Below are positions 35,941 to 45,004 of a stretch of 64,000 nucleotides of DNA, piece by piece. This DNA is from Lederbergia sp. NSJ-179 (GTDB lineage: Bacteria > Bacillota > Bacilli > Bacillales > Bacillaceae_C), in assembly GCF_022867885.1 (NCBI RefSeq), contig NZ_JALIFP010000011.1:1-64000 (forward strand). The letters run 5' to 3'. Positions within the stretch are counted from its first letter, which is position 1. Each line of letters starts with the position of its first letter. The notes under the pieces were generated by a model that was given only the letters and a program-made list of their open reading frames with translations, searched no databases and was not told where the DNA came from. A program made the translations under genes and the position numbers.

Positions 35941-36816
35941 TTATTCACTTGGATTCTTAATCATAATCTTCCCGTTTTCCACTTCCATCCTGACTTTATT
36001 TGTGTTCGTGATGCCAATGGCTTCTAAGTATTCTTCTGGAACTTGGATTCTTCTCGCACTGTCTAAGACGGCTAATTCAACATGGGTTTCTGCCTGTTGA
36101 TCTTCGTCTGCTTCTTGCTCTTCTTTTAGAAAATGGGAAAGGCGAACGATTTCACTAGATGTTTTCCCATCCCGAATCGCCACCACTCTGTCCATTTTAT
36201 TGGTGAGCTGGGTATCATGAGTGACAATCACAATCGTCACGCCTAATTCACGATTTAAGCGATGAAAGACATCTAAAATCACATCCGCTGTTTCCCCATC
36301 TACACTGCCTGTTGGTTCATCAGCTAAAATGAGACTTGGTTGATTCGCAAGTGAAATGGCGATGGCTACGCGTTGTAGCTCTCCCCCCGAAAGGGAACCC
36401 AATTTACTCTTAAGGCGATGGCCCATTCCAACCATTTCCAGTAATTCCTGAGCACGGGAACGTTTATGACGGCCTTTTATTAACATCGGCATTTCCACAT
36501 TTTCAATGGCCGATAAATACGGGATTAAATTCCGTGCGTTATTTTGCCAGACAAAACCAACCGTTTCGAGCTTATATTTGACAAGCTCTCGATCCGATAT
36601 GCGTAATAAATCTTTACCATCCACCGTTAATTTTCCTGCCGATGGACGATCAAGACCCCCGAGCATGTTTAGCAATGTCGATTTCCCACTGCCGCTGCTG
36701 CCAATAATCCCCATCATTTCGCCTTTCTCTACTTGCAAATCAAGACCTTGTAAGGCAATGACCTCATGTTCTTCATCAATTTTATAGATTTTCATTAAAT
36801 TTTGACATTCTATCAT
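35941..36816 (-). CDS. ABC transporter ATP-binding protein with AbrB-like C-terminal tail
   Basis: An ATPase of the MacB/LolD type with Walker A GSSGSGKST, signature LSGGELQ and Walker B LILADEPTGSVDGE in the first 225 residues. A charged linker (KEEQEADEDQQAE) then leads into a ~45-residue tail that reads like a SpoVT/AbrB swapped hairpin (LDSARRIQVPEEYLEAIGI, then VRMEVENGKIMIK). The tail could dimerise or bind DNA; its role is unknown. The ATG one base after the permease stop is chosen over a GTG four codons earlier. It ends the export operon, which already holds a second ATPase. Confidence 0.9.
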   Translation of the reverse strand: MIECQNLMKIYKIDEEHEVIALQGLDLQVEKGEMMGIIGSSGSGKSTLLNMLGGLDRPSAGKLTVDGKDLLRISDRELVKYKLETVGFVWQNNARNLIPYLSAIENVEMPMLIKGRHKRSRAQELLEMVGMGHRLKSKLGSLSGGELQRVAIAISLANQPSLILADEPTGSVDGETADVILDVFHRLNRELGVTIVIVTHDTQLTNKMDRVVAIRDGKTSSEIVRLSHFLKEEQEADEDQQAETHVELAVLDSARRIQVPEEYLEAIGITNTNKVRMEVENGKIMIKNPSE

Positions 36817-36817
36817 C

Positions 36818-39703
36818 TTAATCTTCACCCAGCTTTACTGCTTGATCAATTTTTATTTTCCGCAAAAATCCGATTAAGATCGCTGCCCCCACCAGAAGCA
36901 TAAGCGTGGCAAATAGGTATATTTTCGCTTCATCCCCTGCATCTGAAATGACCGCAAACGGCGGCATTAACTGATCGATGCTTAAGGATAGTTTGAAAAG
37001 CGGAACATATAACATACTTGCGATGCCCCCAATAACCACTCCTAGTACACAAGCAATTCCGGATGTGAAAATTTGCTCCGAGACTAAAATCCCGATTAGT
37101 TTTGGCATTGACACACCCATCGCCCGATAAATACCGTATTGTAATGTACGAGCTTTCATCGTTAAAATCCAATAAAGGAGAAAACCGATAAAGGAAATTA
37201 ATAATGAAATCAAAAATCCCATTGTCATTGTTCCATTTACGCCAAGTAATAAGGCACTATTTTTCAGCTCCGTTACTTGAGGAAGAACATCGCTCAAAGC
37301 GACTACTGGAATTTTTGCTTCTTTTATATCCTCGTAAATTTGAGCCCGAGATGCTTCTGGTTTTACTTTCATCCACACTTCATACGGCTCTAATCCAAGC
37401 ATTGTTTGCACATAAGGCAAGTTTGCGACAACAAGCGCTCCCACTTGATCTTGATCATCCTCTTCATTGATTTTTTCTAATGGATTAAAAGTTGGCCAAT
37501 ACTCGACAATCTCATAGACAATAAATTCCCCACTATCTGAACCTGACCAGCTTAATGTAATCGAGTCGCCTTTTTTCACTTTTAAGGCCTCCGCAGTTTG
37601 TTTCGAAATTATGACAGCACTCGGTTCCTTTGCGATTAGGTTTAAATAATGATACCAATGATAGGGCAATAAGGAATCCTTAAACCAAACCGTTTCCCCA
37701 AAATCTTTCGTCTCGATCGCCATCAATTGCCCGTAATCAATACTTTTATCACCCACTGTCACCGTCAGTTCATTTTTTTGAAATACCTTAGCGGTTGCGG
37801 CGACTCCCTCTAAATTCGCAATCGGTTCGAAAGGCGGCTCAGTATAAATGACTTCTTCCGTCTCCGCGGCAGCTTTAGCTTTCTCTTCACTTTCCTCGGC
37901 CTCAGGCGAATTATATCCGATTGGGGCTGGTGGAGGTAAATTATCCTGCCATTTCACCTTCATCCGTATCTCGGCACCATGTTGATAAAGAAGCTGATCC
38001 TCTAAATTCGTGTTAATCGTCCGTGCCGCGCTTGCACTAAATACCCCCATTCCAATCGTCATCACTAAAAACATCATCAAAAATTTATATTGTTTTGAGG
38101 CACGGCTGACTTGAAGAAAGGTGCTGTACAACGACAACGGCCAAAATCGTTCTCCTATTTTGAAAACAGCTTTTATCACCCAAGGGTATACTCTTAAAGC
38201 AACTAAACCACAGCCAATAATAAATACCGCGGGTAAAAAGAATAAAATAGGATCAATCATTAAATCTGCACTTTCAATATTAAAGGAGAGTAATTCCTTC
38301 TGCCTTTTATTGAAAGTGATCAGTTGATAAATGGAAGCGGCAAGTAGAGCGATTTCAAATATCACGAGATACCAATGTATTTTCCCAATATTTCGAGCCT
38401 TCTTTTGCTTATGACTCACAATACTTTTGCCTGAAGCACGAAACACAGGGATCATCACCATCATCAAAGAAACGATCACAGTCAGTAAGGCATAAAGATA
38501 GGATTCTTGAGAGAGTTCAACAGGCAAAGTCTTTCTTTGCACAAATTCCAAAAAGCCATTCGAGGCTCCTAATATTTTACAAATCTGCAAACCGATGATC
38601 GGCCCGAGCGCCAAAGCAAGGATTCCTAAAATCGCTGCTTCGATAAAATAGATGGACACTATTTGCAATCGACTTGCGCCCCTGCTAAAGAAAACGGAAA
38701 TTTCATTTAGTTGGCGTTCAATAATTAATTGAGAAATCATATATAAATAAATCGCAAGCATCATTAAAACAGGAACATTGAGTGACCAAAGCATCGTTGT
38801 CATTTGTTTTCCCTTTTGTTCGTAGGTCTTCAATATACTATGGATTGGAAAATCAAAACTTACATCCGTTTTCATGAACTGGCTCATTTTCCCCTTAATT
38901 TTTCCAGGCAAACCGATTAGGGCCGGAAAATCCAAATCAGTGATTTGATAATAATCAAAGGCCGTCATAAACCGCCCAAACCACAATGAATCTTCCTGAT
39001 TTTGCAAGATTTCATTGCGAAACCATGCTTCCGGAACGATAAAATCTTGGCTTAAATTAGCGGGAATAAGCGACCAAAAAGGACTATCTTCTGCTTTCGG
39101 CTGAAAAGCACCGACAGGCTTGACGACATACTCTAATTCATGATCTTTTGTGTGGACAATAAATTTCGTACCAAGCACCATATTCCTTTTCATTAATGCC
39201 TCTTCCGTTACAAGTACTTCGACTACGCCATCAACCGGCTCTGCCTGCGGGAACGTCCCATCCACAAGTGTAATCTGATCTTCAATCCCTGTTATCATCA
39301 CTAATTTTGCATCTCTTGGCTCTTTTTCCTCTTCTTGTCTTGCCTCTTCTTCATACATCGTTTTTAAGGCAATCGTATTCAGCATCGTACTTTCCGCCAG
39401 AATAGGGAGTCCAACCTGTTCCGTCACTTCTTTTTTCATCTTTTCCGCTTGTAAAAATGATTCTGCCGGCTTTTTCACCGTAGAAGAAGCAAAAGAATCC
39501 ATAAATGTAAAGGTCCCCGGAAACTCACCCGTTTTTACTTGATGGTCTTCTAATTCTTTGACCAGCAATTTTTGCATCACACCAGAAGTATAAATCGGAA
39601 TACTAGCAACGAGCGAAACCGTAATGACCAGTCCGAGGAATAAGCTTCCCGTTAACCAGCGGTTGTTCAGCATTTTTCGTAAAATTAATTTTAAAATGGT
39701 AAT
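36818..39703 (-). CDS. FtsX/MacB-type ABC transporter permease, probable AUU start
   Basis: A ~961-residue membrane protein with two FtsX modules: membrane segments at about 22-40, then a large external domain to ~300, four to six segments between ~305 and 570, a second external domain to ~835, and three closing segments. The first ATG (39673) is 38 bases from any ribosome site. GGGGGG (39712-39717), just after the adaptor stop, is exactly eight bases before an in-frame ATT at 39703, which gives an N-terminus ITILKLILRKMLNN that fits the family. Initiation at AUU is therefore inferred. It acts with the MacA-like adaptor and the two ATPases in exporting or sensing an unknown compound. Confidence 0.85.
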   Translation of the reverse strand: MTILKLILRKMLNNRWLTGSLFLGLVITVSLVASIPIYTSGVMQKLLVKELEDHQVKTGEFPGTFTFMDSFASSTVKKPAESFLQAEKMKKEVTEQVGLPILAESTMLNTIALKTMYEEEARQEEEKEPRDAKLVMITGIEDQITLVDGTFPQAEPVDGVVEVLVTEEALMKRNMVLGTKFIVHTKDHELEYVVKPVGAFQPKAEDSPFWSLIPANLSQDFIVPEAWFRNEILQNQEDSLWFGRFMTAFDYYQITDLDFPALIGLPGKIKGKMSQFMKTDVSFDFPIHSILKTYEQKGKQMTTMLWSLNVPVLMMLAIYLYMISQLIIERQLNEISVFFSRGASRLQIVSIYFIEAAILGILALALGPIIGLQICKILGASNGFLEFVQRKTLPVELSQESYLYALLTVIVSLMMVMIPVFRASGKSIVSHKQKKARNIGKIHWYLVIFEIALLAASIYQLITFNKRQKELLSFNIESADLMIDPILFFLPAVFIIGCGLVALRVYPWVIKAVFKIGERFWPLSLYSTFLQVSRASKQYKFLMMFLVMTIGMGVFSASAARTINTNLEDQLLYQHGAEIRMKVKWQDNLPPPAPIGYNSPEAEESEEKAKAAAETEEVIYTEPPFEPIANLEGVAATAKVFQKNELTVTVGDKSIDYGQLMAIETKDFGETVWFKDSLLPYHWYHYLNLIAKEPSAVIISKQTAEALKVKKGDSITLSWSGSDSGEFIVYEIVEYWPTFNPLEKINEEDDQDQVGALVVANLPYVQTMLGLEPYEVWMKVKPEASRAQIYEDIKEAKIPVVALSDVLPQVTELKNSALLLGVNGTMTMGFLISLLISFIGFLLYWILTMKARTLQYGIYRAMGVSMPKLIGILVSEQIFTSGIACVLGVVIGGIASMLYVPLFKLSLSIDQLMPPFAVISDAGDEAKIYLFATLMLLVGAAILIGFLRKIKIDQAVKLGED

Positions 39704-39716
39704 CGTTTATTCCCCC

Positions 39717-40754
39717 CTACTTCACGATCACTTGATCGCCTTCCTCAAGCCCTTTTAAAACTTCTACTTCAGTAGAGGATTTAATGCCGACTTCAATATC
39801 AACCTCTCGCTTCGTATTATCGGCAATCAGTTGCACATAATTTCGTCCTGCAATCGAACGTAGACCATTTATTGGAAGAATCAGCGTATTATCCTTCTTT
39901 GCTGTGATCACTTCAAAATCAATCATATCCCCCACCTTCACGTCTTCCGGTAGTTTCTTAATATCCACTACGATCGTTTTCCCATAAAAGTCCGGATCCT
40001 TTTGTGATATATCTAAGGGAACCGTTTTAGGTGTTTGCACAACCTCACCCTTCAATTTTTTATCTTCTATCGCTATGACAGCTTCCATACCAAGCTCGAC
40101 ATCACTCAAATCAACGGCATTGACCGCTTGATATTGCAACTGGAGCTCAGTAATTTCAGCCACTTGAAAAATAGATTGATAGGCTGTCACGACTTCCCCT
40201 TGATGAAGTTCATCAACAAAGGTGACCACCCCATTGAGCGGCGAAACAATCCTCGCCTCTGCCAGCTTGTTATTCAACTGCGCCGAGCGATTATTCATGC
40301 TTTGAACCTCTAATTTGGCAATCTCAATCTCATATGTATTGGTTTCTTGCTCCGCCCTAAGTTGCTGCAAGCGAATCTCCGCCTTGCGCAAATCTAATCT
40401 AGCCTGCTCCGCCTCATAAGCAAGATCTCCTGTTTCCAATTCCGCTAATACTTGCCCCTTTTCAACGGTGTCCCCTTTACTCACTTTAAGCTCTTTCAAA
40501 CGCCCCCCATCCTTCGAATAATACAAGTCAACATTATTTTTGGGTACTAACGTTCCTACCCCTTTGACACTCTTAATAATTTCCCCTTTCTTCACTTCAA
40601 CCGTTTTATAATCCAACTGTGCCGGTTCTGTTAGCGGTGGAGCAAGGACAGGCTCTTCCTTCGGTAAAAAAGTACAACCACTTAATACTGTAAAGATTAG
40701 AGTGACCACTCCAATACTCCCTAGCACACGTCTATTTTTAGACAATGATTTCAT
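39717..40754 (-). CDS. MacA/HlyD-like adaptor lipoprotein
   Basis: A 345-residue extracytoplasmic adaptor with signal peptide and lipobox (VLSGC). A barrel-sandwich segment (GVGTLVPKNNVDLYYSKDGG, KGDTVEKGQVLAELET) precedes a helical hairpin (about 110-160: ARLDLRKAEIRLQQLRAEQE), the second half of the lipoyl part (ARIVSPLNGVVTFVDELHQG), and beta-barrel domains. Such proteins link MacB-type exporters to substrate at the membrane surface. The ATG at 40754 overlaps the end of the ATPase gene by 17 bases, implying coupled translation; an upstream in-frame start is less likely because it lacks a signal sequence at its head. Confidence 0.88.
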   Translation of the reverse strand: MKSLSKNRRVLGSIGVVTLIFTVLSGCTFLPKEEPVLAPPLTEPAQLDYKTVEVKKGEIIKSVKGVGTLVPKNNVDLYYSKDGGRLKELKVSKGDTVEKGQVLAELETGDLAYEAEQARLDLRKAEIRLQQLRAEQETNTYEIEIAKLEVQSMNNRSAQLNNKLAEARIVSPLNGVVTFVDELHQGEVVTAYQSIFQVAEITELQLQYQAVNAVDLSDVELGMEAVIAIEDKKLKGEVVQTPKTVPLDISQKDPDFYGKTIVVDIKKLPEDVKVGDMIDFEVITAKKDNTLILPINGLRSIAGRNYVQLIADNTKREVDIEVGIKSSTEVEVLKGLEEGDQVIVK

Positions 40755-41433
40755 TCTTTTTATAGACAATTTTCTTATCCTCCAATGCATAAACATGTTC
40801 GATCATTTCTAAAATCACCGGGTCATGTGAAGTCATAATAATCGTGGTTGTCCGATTTTTAACTAATTCTTGAAAAATATGAATCATCCGAATTCCCGTC
40901 TTACTATCCAATTCTGCTGTCGGCTCATCAGCCAAAATCAACATCGGCCTGACAGCAATCACCCTGGCAATGCCCACCCTTTGTTGCTCCCCTCCTGAAA
41001 GTTCATAGGGATAATGCTTTCCTCTTTTTGATAAACCAACTAACTCAAGCGCCTCTTTTATTTTCGCTTTCCATACTCCCCTAGAAACCCCAGCAATTCG
41101 TAAACCAAATTCAATATTTTCCTCTACCGTCATAAAGGGTACTAAACCATAAGATTGAAAAACAAACCCCATTTTTGATTGGCGAAGGTTGGAGCGTTGT
41201 TTTTCATTGTAATTTCCAATCGGTTGACCTTCTATGTATATATCCCCAGCAGTCGGCTGATCTAAGGCTCCGATCAAATTCAATAAGGTGGTCTTGCCTG
41301 ACCCTGATCTCCCACGAAGTGCAATTAATTGATTAGGAGCAATCGAAAGATCAATATCGTCCAATAAATCCACCTTTTTATTCCCACTCCCAAAAGACTT
41401 ACTCACCCCTTCAATTGTCACCAGTGATTCCAT
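40738..41433 (-). CDS. MacB-like ABC transporter ATP-binding protein
   Basis: A 231-residue ATPase with Walker A RGRSGSGKTTLL, signature ELSGGEQQRVGIARV and Walker B LILADEPTAELDSKTG. The Q-loop FVFQSYGLVPFMT is typical of the LolD/MacB group. It opens a four-gene operon (ATPase, adaptor, permease, second ATPase). AAGAGGGGGG stands before the ATG. The presence of two ATPases for one visible permease suggests a heterodimeric ATPase pair or a second permease coded elsewhere. Confidence 0.92.
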   Translation of the reverse strand: MESLVTIEGVSKSFGSGNKKVDLLDDIDLSIAPNQLIALRGRSGSGKTTLLNLIGALDQPTAGDIYIEGQPIGNYNEKQRSNLRQSKMGFVFQSYGLVPFMTVEENIEFGLRIAGVSRGVWKAKIKEALELVGLSKRGKHYPYELSGGEQQRVGIARVIAVRPMLILADEPTAELDSKTGIRMIHIFQELVKNRTTTIIMTSHDPVILEMIEHVYALEDKKIVYKKNEIIV

Positions 41434-41478
41434 TCTGTCCCCCCTCTTCCAAATTCCGTATTGTCAAAAAGCACTTTA

Positions 41479-41499
41479 TGTAAGAACGCTTACATTATA
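41479..41499 (-). promoter_or_regulatory. -10 box and palindrome upstream of the export operon
   Basis: On the minus strand TATAAT (41499-41494) is followed at once by TGTAAGCGTTCTTACA, whose arms TGTAAG/CTTACA are perfect. A repressor bound here would block the start. No good -35 is evident. The remaining gap 41434-41736 contains a distant 10-bp inverted pair (ATCGGCATGG near 41554 and its complement near 41720) and no gene. Confidence 0.5.
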
Positions 41500-41736
41500 T
41501 TGTGAATAAAATTTCCAAAATTGCAAGAGTTGTTGTAATTAAATCATAATCTTAATCGGCATGGACGTCAAACTTATAAGGTGACCTTCTTTGGGTTATA
41601 AATCCTATGTAAAAAATTTTAGAAAGTATTTCCAGAAATCTCTGAATCAATTCCAATATAGCCTATACCTATTTTTCACATTTTCATTTAATTCTTGGAA
41701 AATCCACATTGTCCGATGCCCATGCCGATTTTTACT

Positions 41737-42738
41737 TTACAATTTAATCTGTACCTTTAATAAATCTGGATCCCGTGGACCTTCCAAGAACGAAACCGTG
41801 TCTTCTAAGGAAATAGTTTTAGAAATTAAAGGCTGGACTTGAATTCTTTTTTCTTTCAACCAGTTAAAGGCTGGGATAAAGGTATGATTAATCGCCATTG
41901 TCCCAAGTAATGTCCAGTCCTTATGGTAAAGGTCAAATGGGTTCATTTTAATCGAGGCATCTGCCGGTGTCACTCCGAATTGAAGATACTTGCCAACAGG
42001 CCCGGTAAAAGTGATAGCCTCTTCAATCACAGTAGGAATACCTGTGGCATCAACCACAATATCAAAGCCTCTAGGTTGTAAATGGCGAACCTGATCAAGT
42101 TCGTCATTTGTAAAAGTATGTGTCGCTCCCCATTCCTTTGCCAGCCTTAATTTTTCTTCCGAAAGATCAATCACGGCAAGCGTAGACGCTCCGGCTGCTT
42201 TCATTGATTGAATAAGCTGCTGACCCATTGCTCCTGCACCAAATAGTAATACTTGATCGCCCACCTTCATCTGCAAGCGATACATGGCATACACCACACA
42301 GGCAAGCGGCTCGATAAAGGCCCCCTCTTCATAAGACATATCATCTGGCATCCTGACAAGATTTTCATAAGGAACCTTTACATACTCTGCCATACTTCCA
42401 TTCACTGTATTCCCCAAAGCTCCCCAATTTTCACAATGATTGCCTCTGTTTGTTAGACAATAGGAACATTTTCCACAAAATAGAGAAGGATCTGCAGCCA
42501 CACGATCCCCAACCGAAAATTCAGGTACATCCTCCCCAATCTCATGAATAATCCCTGAGAACTCGTGACCCGGTATAATTGGATAAGGGGATAAAAATTC
42601 CCCTTTATAAATATGTACATCTGTTCCACAAATACCAACCTGCTTGACTTGAATCGTTACTTCCCCACGTCCTGGTTTCGGATAAGGGACATCCCTTATG
42701 ACTGCTTGACCCGGCTTTTCTATTACTAGTGCTTTCAT
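41737..42738 (-). CDS. Zinc-dependent alcohol/polyol dehydrogenase
   Basis: A 333-residue medium-chain dehydrogenase. Catalytic zinc ligands Cys37, His58 and Glu59 are in GICGTDVH and IPGHEFSG. The structural zinc lobe has four cysteines in CGKCSYCLTNRGNHC. The NAD site is LLFGAGAMGQQL. The closest styles are sorbitol/L-arabinitol or galactitol dehydrogenases and threonine dehydrogenase-like proteins, so a sugar alcohol or sugar acid is the probable substrate. It stands upstream of no obvious partner but near carbohydrate genes; GAGGTGG before ATG. Confidence 0.9.
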   Translation of the reverse strand: MKALVIEKPGQAVIRDVPYPKPGRGEVTIQVKQVGICGTDVHIYKGEFLSPYPIIPGHEFSGIIHEIGEDVPEFSVGDRVAADPSLFCGKCSYCLTNRGNHCENWGALGNTVNGSMAEYVKVPYENLVRMPDDMSYEEGAFIEPLACVVYAMYRLQMKVGDQVLLFGAGAMGQQLIQSMKAAGASTLAVIDLSEEKLRLAKEWGATHTFTNDELDQVRHLQPRGFDIVVDATGIPTVIEEAITFTGPVGKYLQFGVTPADASIKMNPFDLYHKDWTLLGTMAINHTFIPAFNWLKEKRIQVQPLISKTISLEDTVSFLEGPRDPDLLKVQIKL

Positions 42739-42923
42739 TTTTCCACCTCATTTGTTGGATTATGATTAGGTTTGAAGATTGAAAATGGAAGTGCTGATTC
42801 CATTTTCATCATAACCTCCGAAATTCCAACATCATATAAATAACCATTACATCTTTATTCTTGAAAAGCATTAAATTTCCTGCCTAAAACCTCCAGATTT
42901 TTCTGACTCTCTTGTTTTATCCA

Positions 42924-43532
42924 TTATTCATAAATTTCATCCCAGTTCAAGGGCAATGCAGGAATTTCCCATTCTGTTGGTGGCGTCCATTTTTCCCACA
43001 TATCGAAAAATGATTCTGAACCTGTTTGCATTTTTTTAATGGCCCGTTCTCCTTCTAATCGAATAGCCTGTGCCTGTTCCTTAGAAATTTTGTTGGATTG
43101 AACTGCCTTATTAAAATCTTCCTCATCCTTCCAGGACCATTCAGAACGATCTGGACTGACGTTGATATCCAGTAAGTAATCCATCGTATCGAAGCCAATA
43201 GCAGTTCGTCTAAGTGGTTCCTGTAGATTGATATACCAACACTCTAGTTTGTAATCTTCTTTATTATGCATGGCATAAATCCCGTATGCATCTCCCGGTG
43301 TTGCTAACATTAACAGATGCATATCCCCCCATGTTGTATCACAAAGGGGTTCCTGAGATTCAGCGATCAGTGGGTTCTTAGTCACCTTAAGAGGATAACC
43401 CGGTCCCCAATATAAGCTAATTAAGTCAGGATCATCCTTTACGACAGTCGCGGCAGTAACTCTGCAGATTTCATCATTAAATATTCTCCGCAACACAACT
43501 TGATCTCCGTGTTCAAAACGTTCTTTCCGCAT
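42924..43532 (-). CDS. DUF402 family protein
   Basis: A 202-residue protein with the DUF402 core (DLISLYWGPGYPLK in the first half; then YKLECWYINLQEPLRRTAIGFDTMDYLLDINVSPD). The core contains conserved Trp, Asp and Glu for metal and phosphate binding, as in FomD-like and nucleoside di/triphosphate hydrolase members. A helical tail (QAQAIRLEGERAIKKM) is as in Bacillus homologues. GGAGGG stands before the ATG. It follows the sulfatase gene in the same direction, so co-transcription is possible; why is unclear. Confidence 0.85.
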   Translation of the reverse strand: MRKERFEHGDQVVLRRIFNDEICRVTAATVVKDDPDLISLYWGPGYPLKVTKNPLIAESQEPLCDTTWGDMHLLMLATPGDAYGIYAMHNKEDYKLECWYINLQEPLRRTAIGFDTMDYLLDINVSPDRSEWSWKDEEDFNKAVQSNKISKEQAQAIRLEGERAIKKMQTGSESFFDMWEKWTPPTEWEIPALPLNWDEIYE

Positions 43533-43648
43533 AAAATCCCTCCAATTACTATTATCTCTTTCTATAAAAAATCAGCGATTCCCTATTCACCCACATAATC
43601 CGGCAATGATTCAAAATACTATTTTTCGGGACGGATTTTGCCAAATGC

Positions 43649-45004
43649 TTACAATAGCACTTCTTCCTCTGTCACTTTCCGTTGACCGCTTCCTTTTATT
43701 GGTGCTTGTTCAATCATTGGTCGATCATTTTCCACCTCTGCAATTCTTCGTAATAAGCGCTCCCTTAATTTATTGGTCACTTCCTGATGCGATTTTAGAC
43801 CAATTAAATTTGTTAACTCATAAGGGTCTGCCTCTAGGTCATAGAGAAATTCTTCCACATAATGCTCTGATTTTGAATCATAGACAGGATCTTTGGTTGG
43901 ATCGGATACACTGTATTTCCATTTTTTCGTCCTAATTGCTCTTCCGACTTGTGCCTCACTAATTTGGATAAACACTTCCTCTTGCCAGTCCTCATCATGT
44001 CCGTGGATGATAGGCAGAATCGAATGCCCCACCATTTCTTCGGGAACCTCCAGCCCGGCTGCATCAATTAATGTGGGGGGAAAATCGATTAAACTTACCA
44101 GTTCTTTCTTTTGCCCCCCTTGCCTGAACCCAGGGCCTGTGATCGCAGTTGGAATTCGAATCGAGCTCTCGTGGCATGAACGCTTGTACTCTTTATTTCT
44201 TGTCTTAAAATGGCAGCCATGGTCAGAAGTATATAATAGAATCGTATCGTCATATATACCAAGACTCTTCAAGGCATCCATTAGTCTTCCAAGTGCTTCA
44301 TCTAGTCGTTTGACCATTCCATAATAACCACCTAAATGTTGATGAGCTGTACCACCAAGAGCAGCAAGATCTGGTGGCGTCCATTTTGATGTATATCTGT
44401 CACGATACCCATCAGGTGCTGGATAATCATCGATCCGATTTTGATGATGGGGTTCAAGATAAGAGATAAAAAGGAAAAAAGGATCATCCTGATATTGATC
44501 AATATAGCGTATAGCGGCATCTGTCAGCGCATCGACCCGATAGCCCGGCAATTCTACTGGTTCACAATCATTATTAAAAAGGGTTGTCTGATAGGCTTCA
44601 GACGTATGCTCCAAAGCATTGGCCGCTAACCAATATTCATACCCACCCCTTCGTTCTTCGCTCACTGGTTCTTCAGCAGCGAGATGCCACTTGCCGATAT
44701 AGCCCGTCTGATAGCCGCCATCCCTGAATTGTTGGGCCAACGTTTTTGTCTCAGAAGGTAATGGAACCCCATTATGATAGCATCCTGTTTGCGTAGGATA
44801 GCGGCCGGATTGAAAAGCGGAACGGGCTGGTCCACAAACAGGTTGGCATGTAAAAGTGTTATATAGATGTGTACCTTCTTGGGCCATTCGATCGAAATTG
44901 GGCGTTAAATCTAATGGATTTCCATGTACTCCCGTCGTATCCCAACGTTGCTGATCCGTGAAAAACACAACAACATTCGGCCTCTTATTTTTGCGTTTGC
45001 TCAT
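43649..45004 (-). CDS. Type I sulfatase (Cys type)
   Basis: A 451-residue sulfatase of the alkaline phosphatase superfamily. Asp17 in FFTDQQRWDT starts the metal site. The signature CGPARS places Cys57 for conversion to formylglycine, and GRYPTQTGCYHNG follows. GYIGKWHLA carries the Lys/His pair, and LYTSDHG the Asp/His metal ligands. It lacks a signal peptide, so it should act in the cytoplasm on imported sulfated sugars. GGGGAG lies before the ATG, inside the end of the rhamnosidase gene, so the two are translationally coupled. It needs the formylglycine-generating enzyme encoded at 13.7 kb. Confidence 0.93.
   Translation of the reverse strand: MSKRKNKRPNVVVFFTDQQRWDTTGVHGNPLDLTPNFDRMAQEGTHLYNTFTCQPVCGPARSAFQSGRYPTQTGCYHNGVPLPSETKTLAQQFRDGGYQTGYIGKWHLAAEEPVSEERRGGYEYWLAANALEHTSEAYQTTLFNNDCEPVELPGYRVDALTDAAIRYIDQYQDDPFFLFISYLEPHHQNRIDDYPAPDGYRDRYTSKWTPPDLAALGGTAHQHLGGYYGMVKRLDEALGRLMDALKSLGIYDDTILLYTSDHGCHFKTRNKEYKRSCHESSIRIPTAITGPGFRQGGQKKELVSLIDFPPTLIDAAGLEVPEEMVGHSILPIIHGHDEDWQEEVFIQISEAQVGRAIRTKKWKYSVSDPTKDPVYDSKSEHYVEEFLYDLEADPYELTNLIGLKSHQEVTNKLRERLLRRIAEVENDRPMIEQAPIKGSGQRKVTEEEVLL

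Noticed and set aside
41479-41494. Cre site in the export operon promoter
   Set aside because: TGTAAGCGTTCTTACA starts like a cre site, but its arms are two bases too far apart and the closing C is misplaced.
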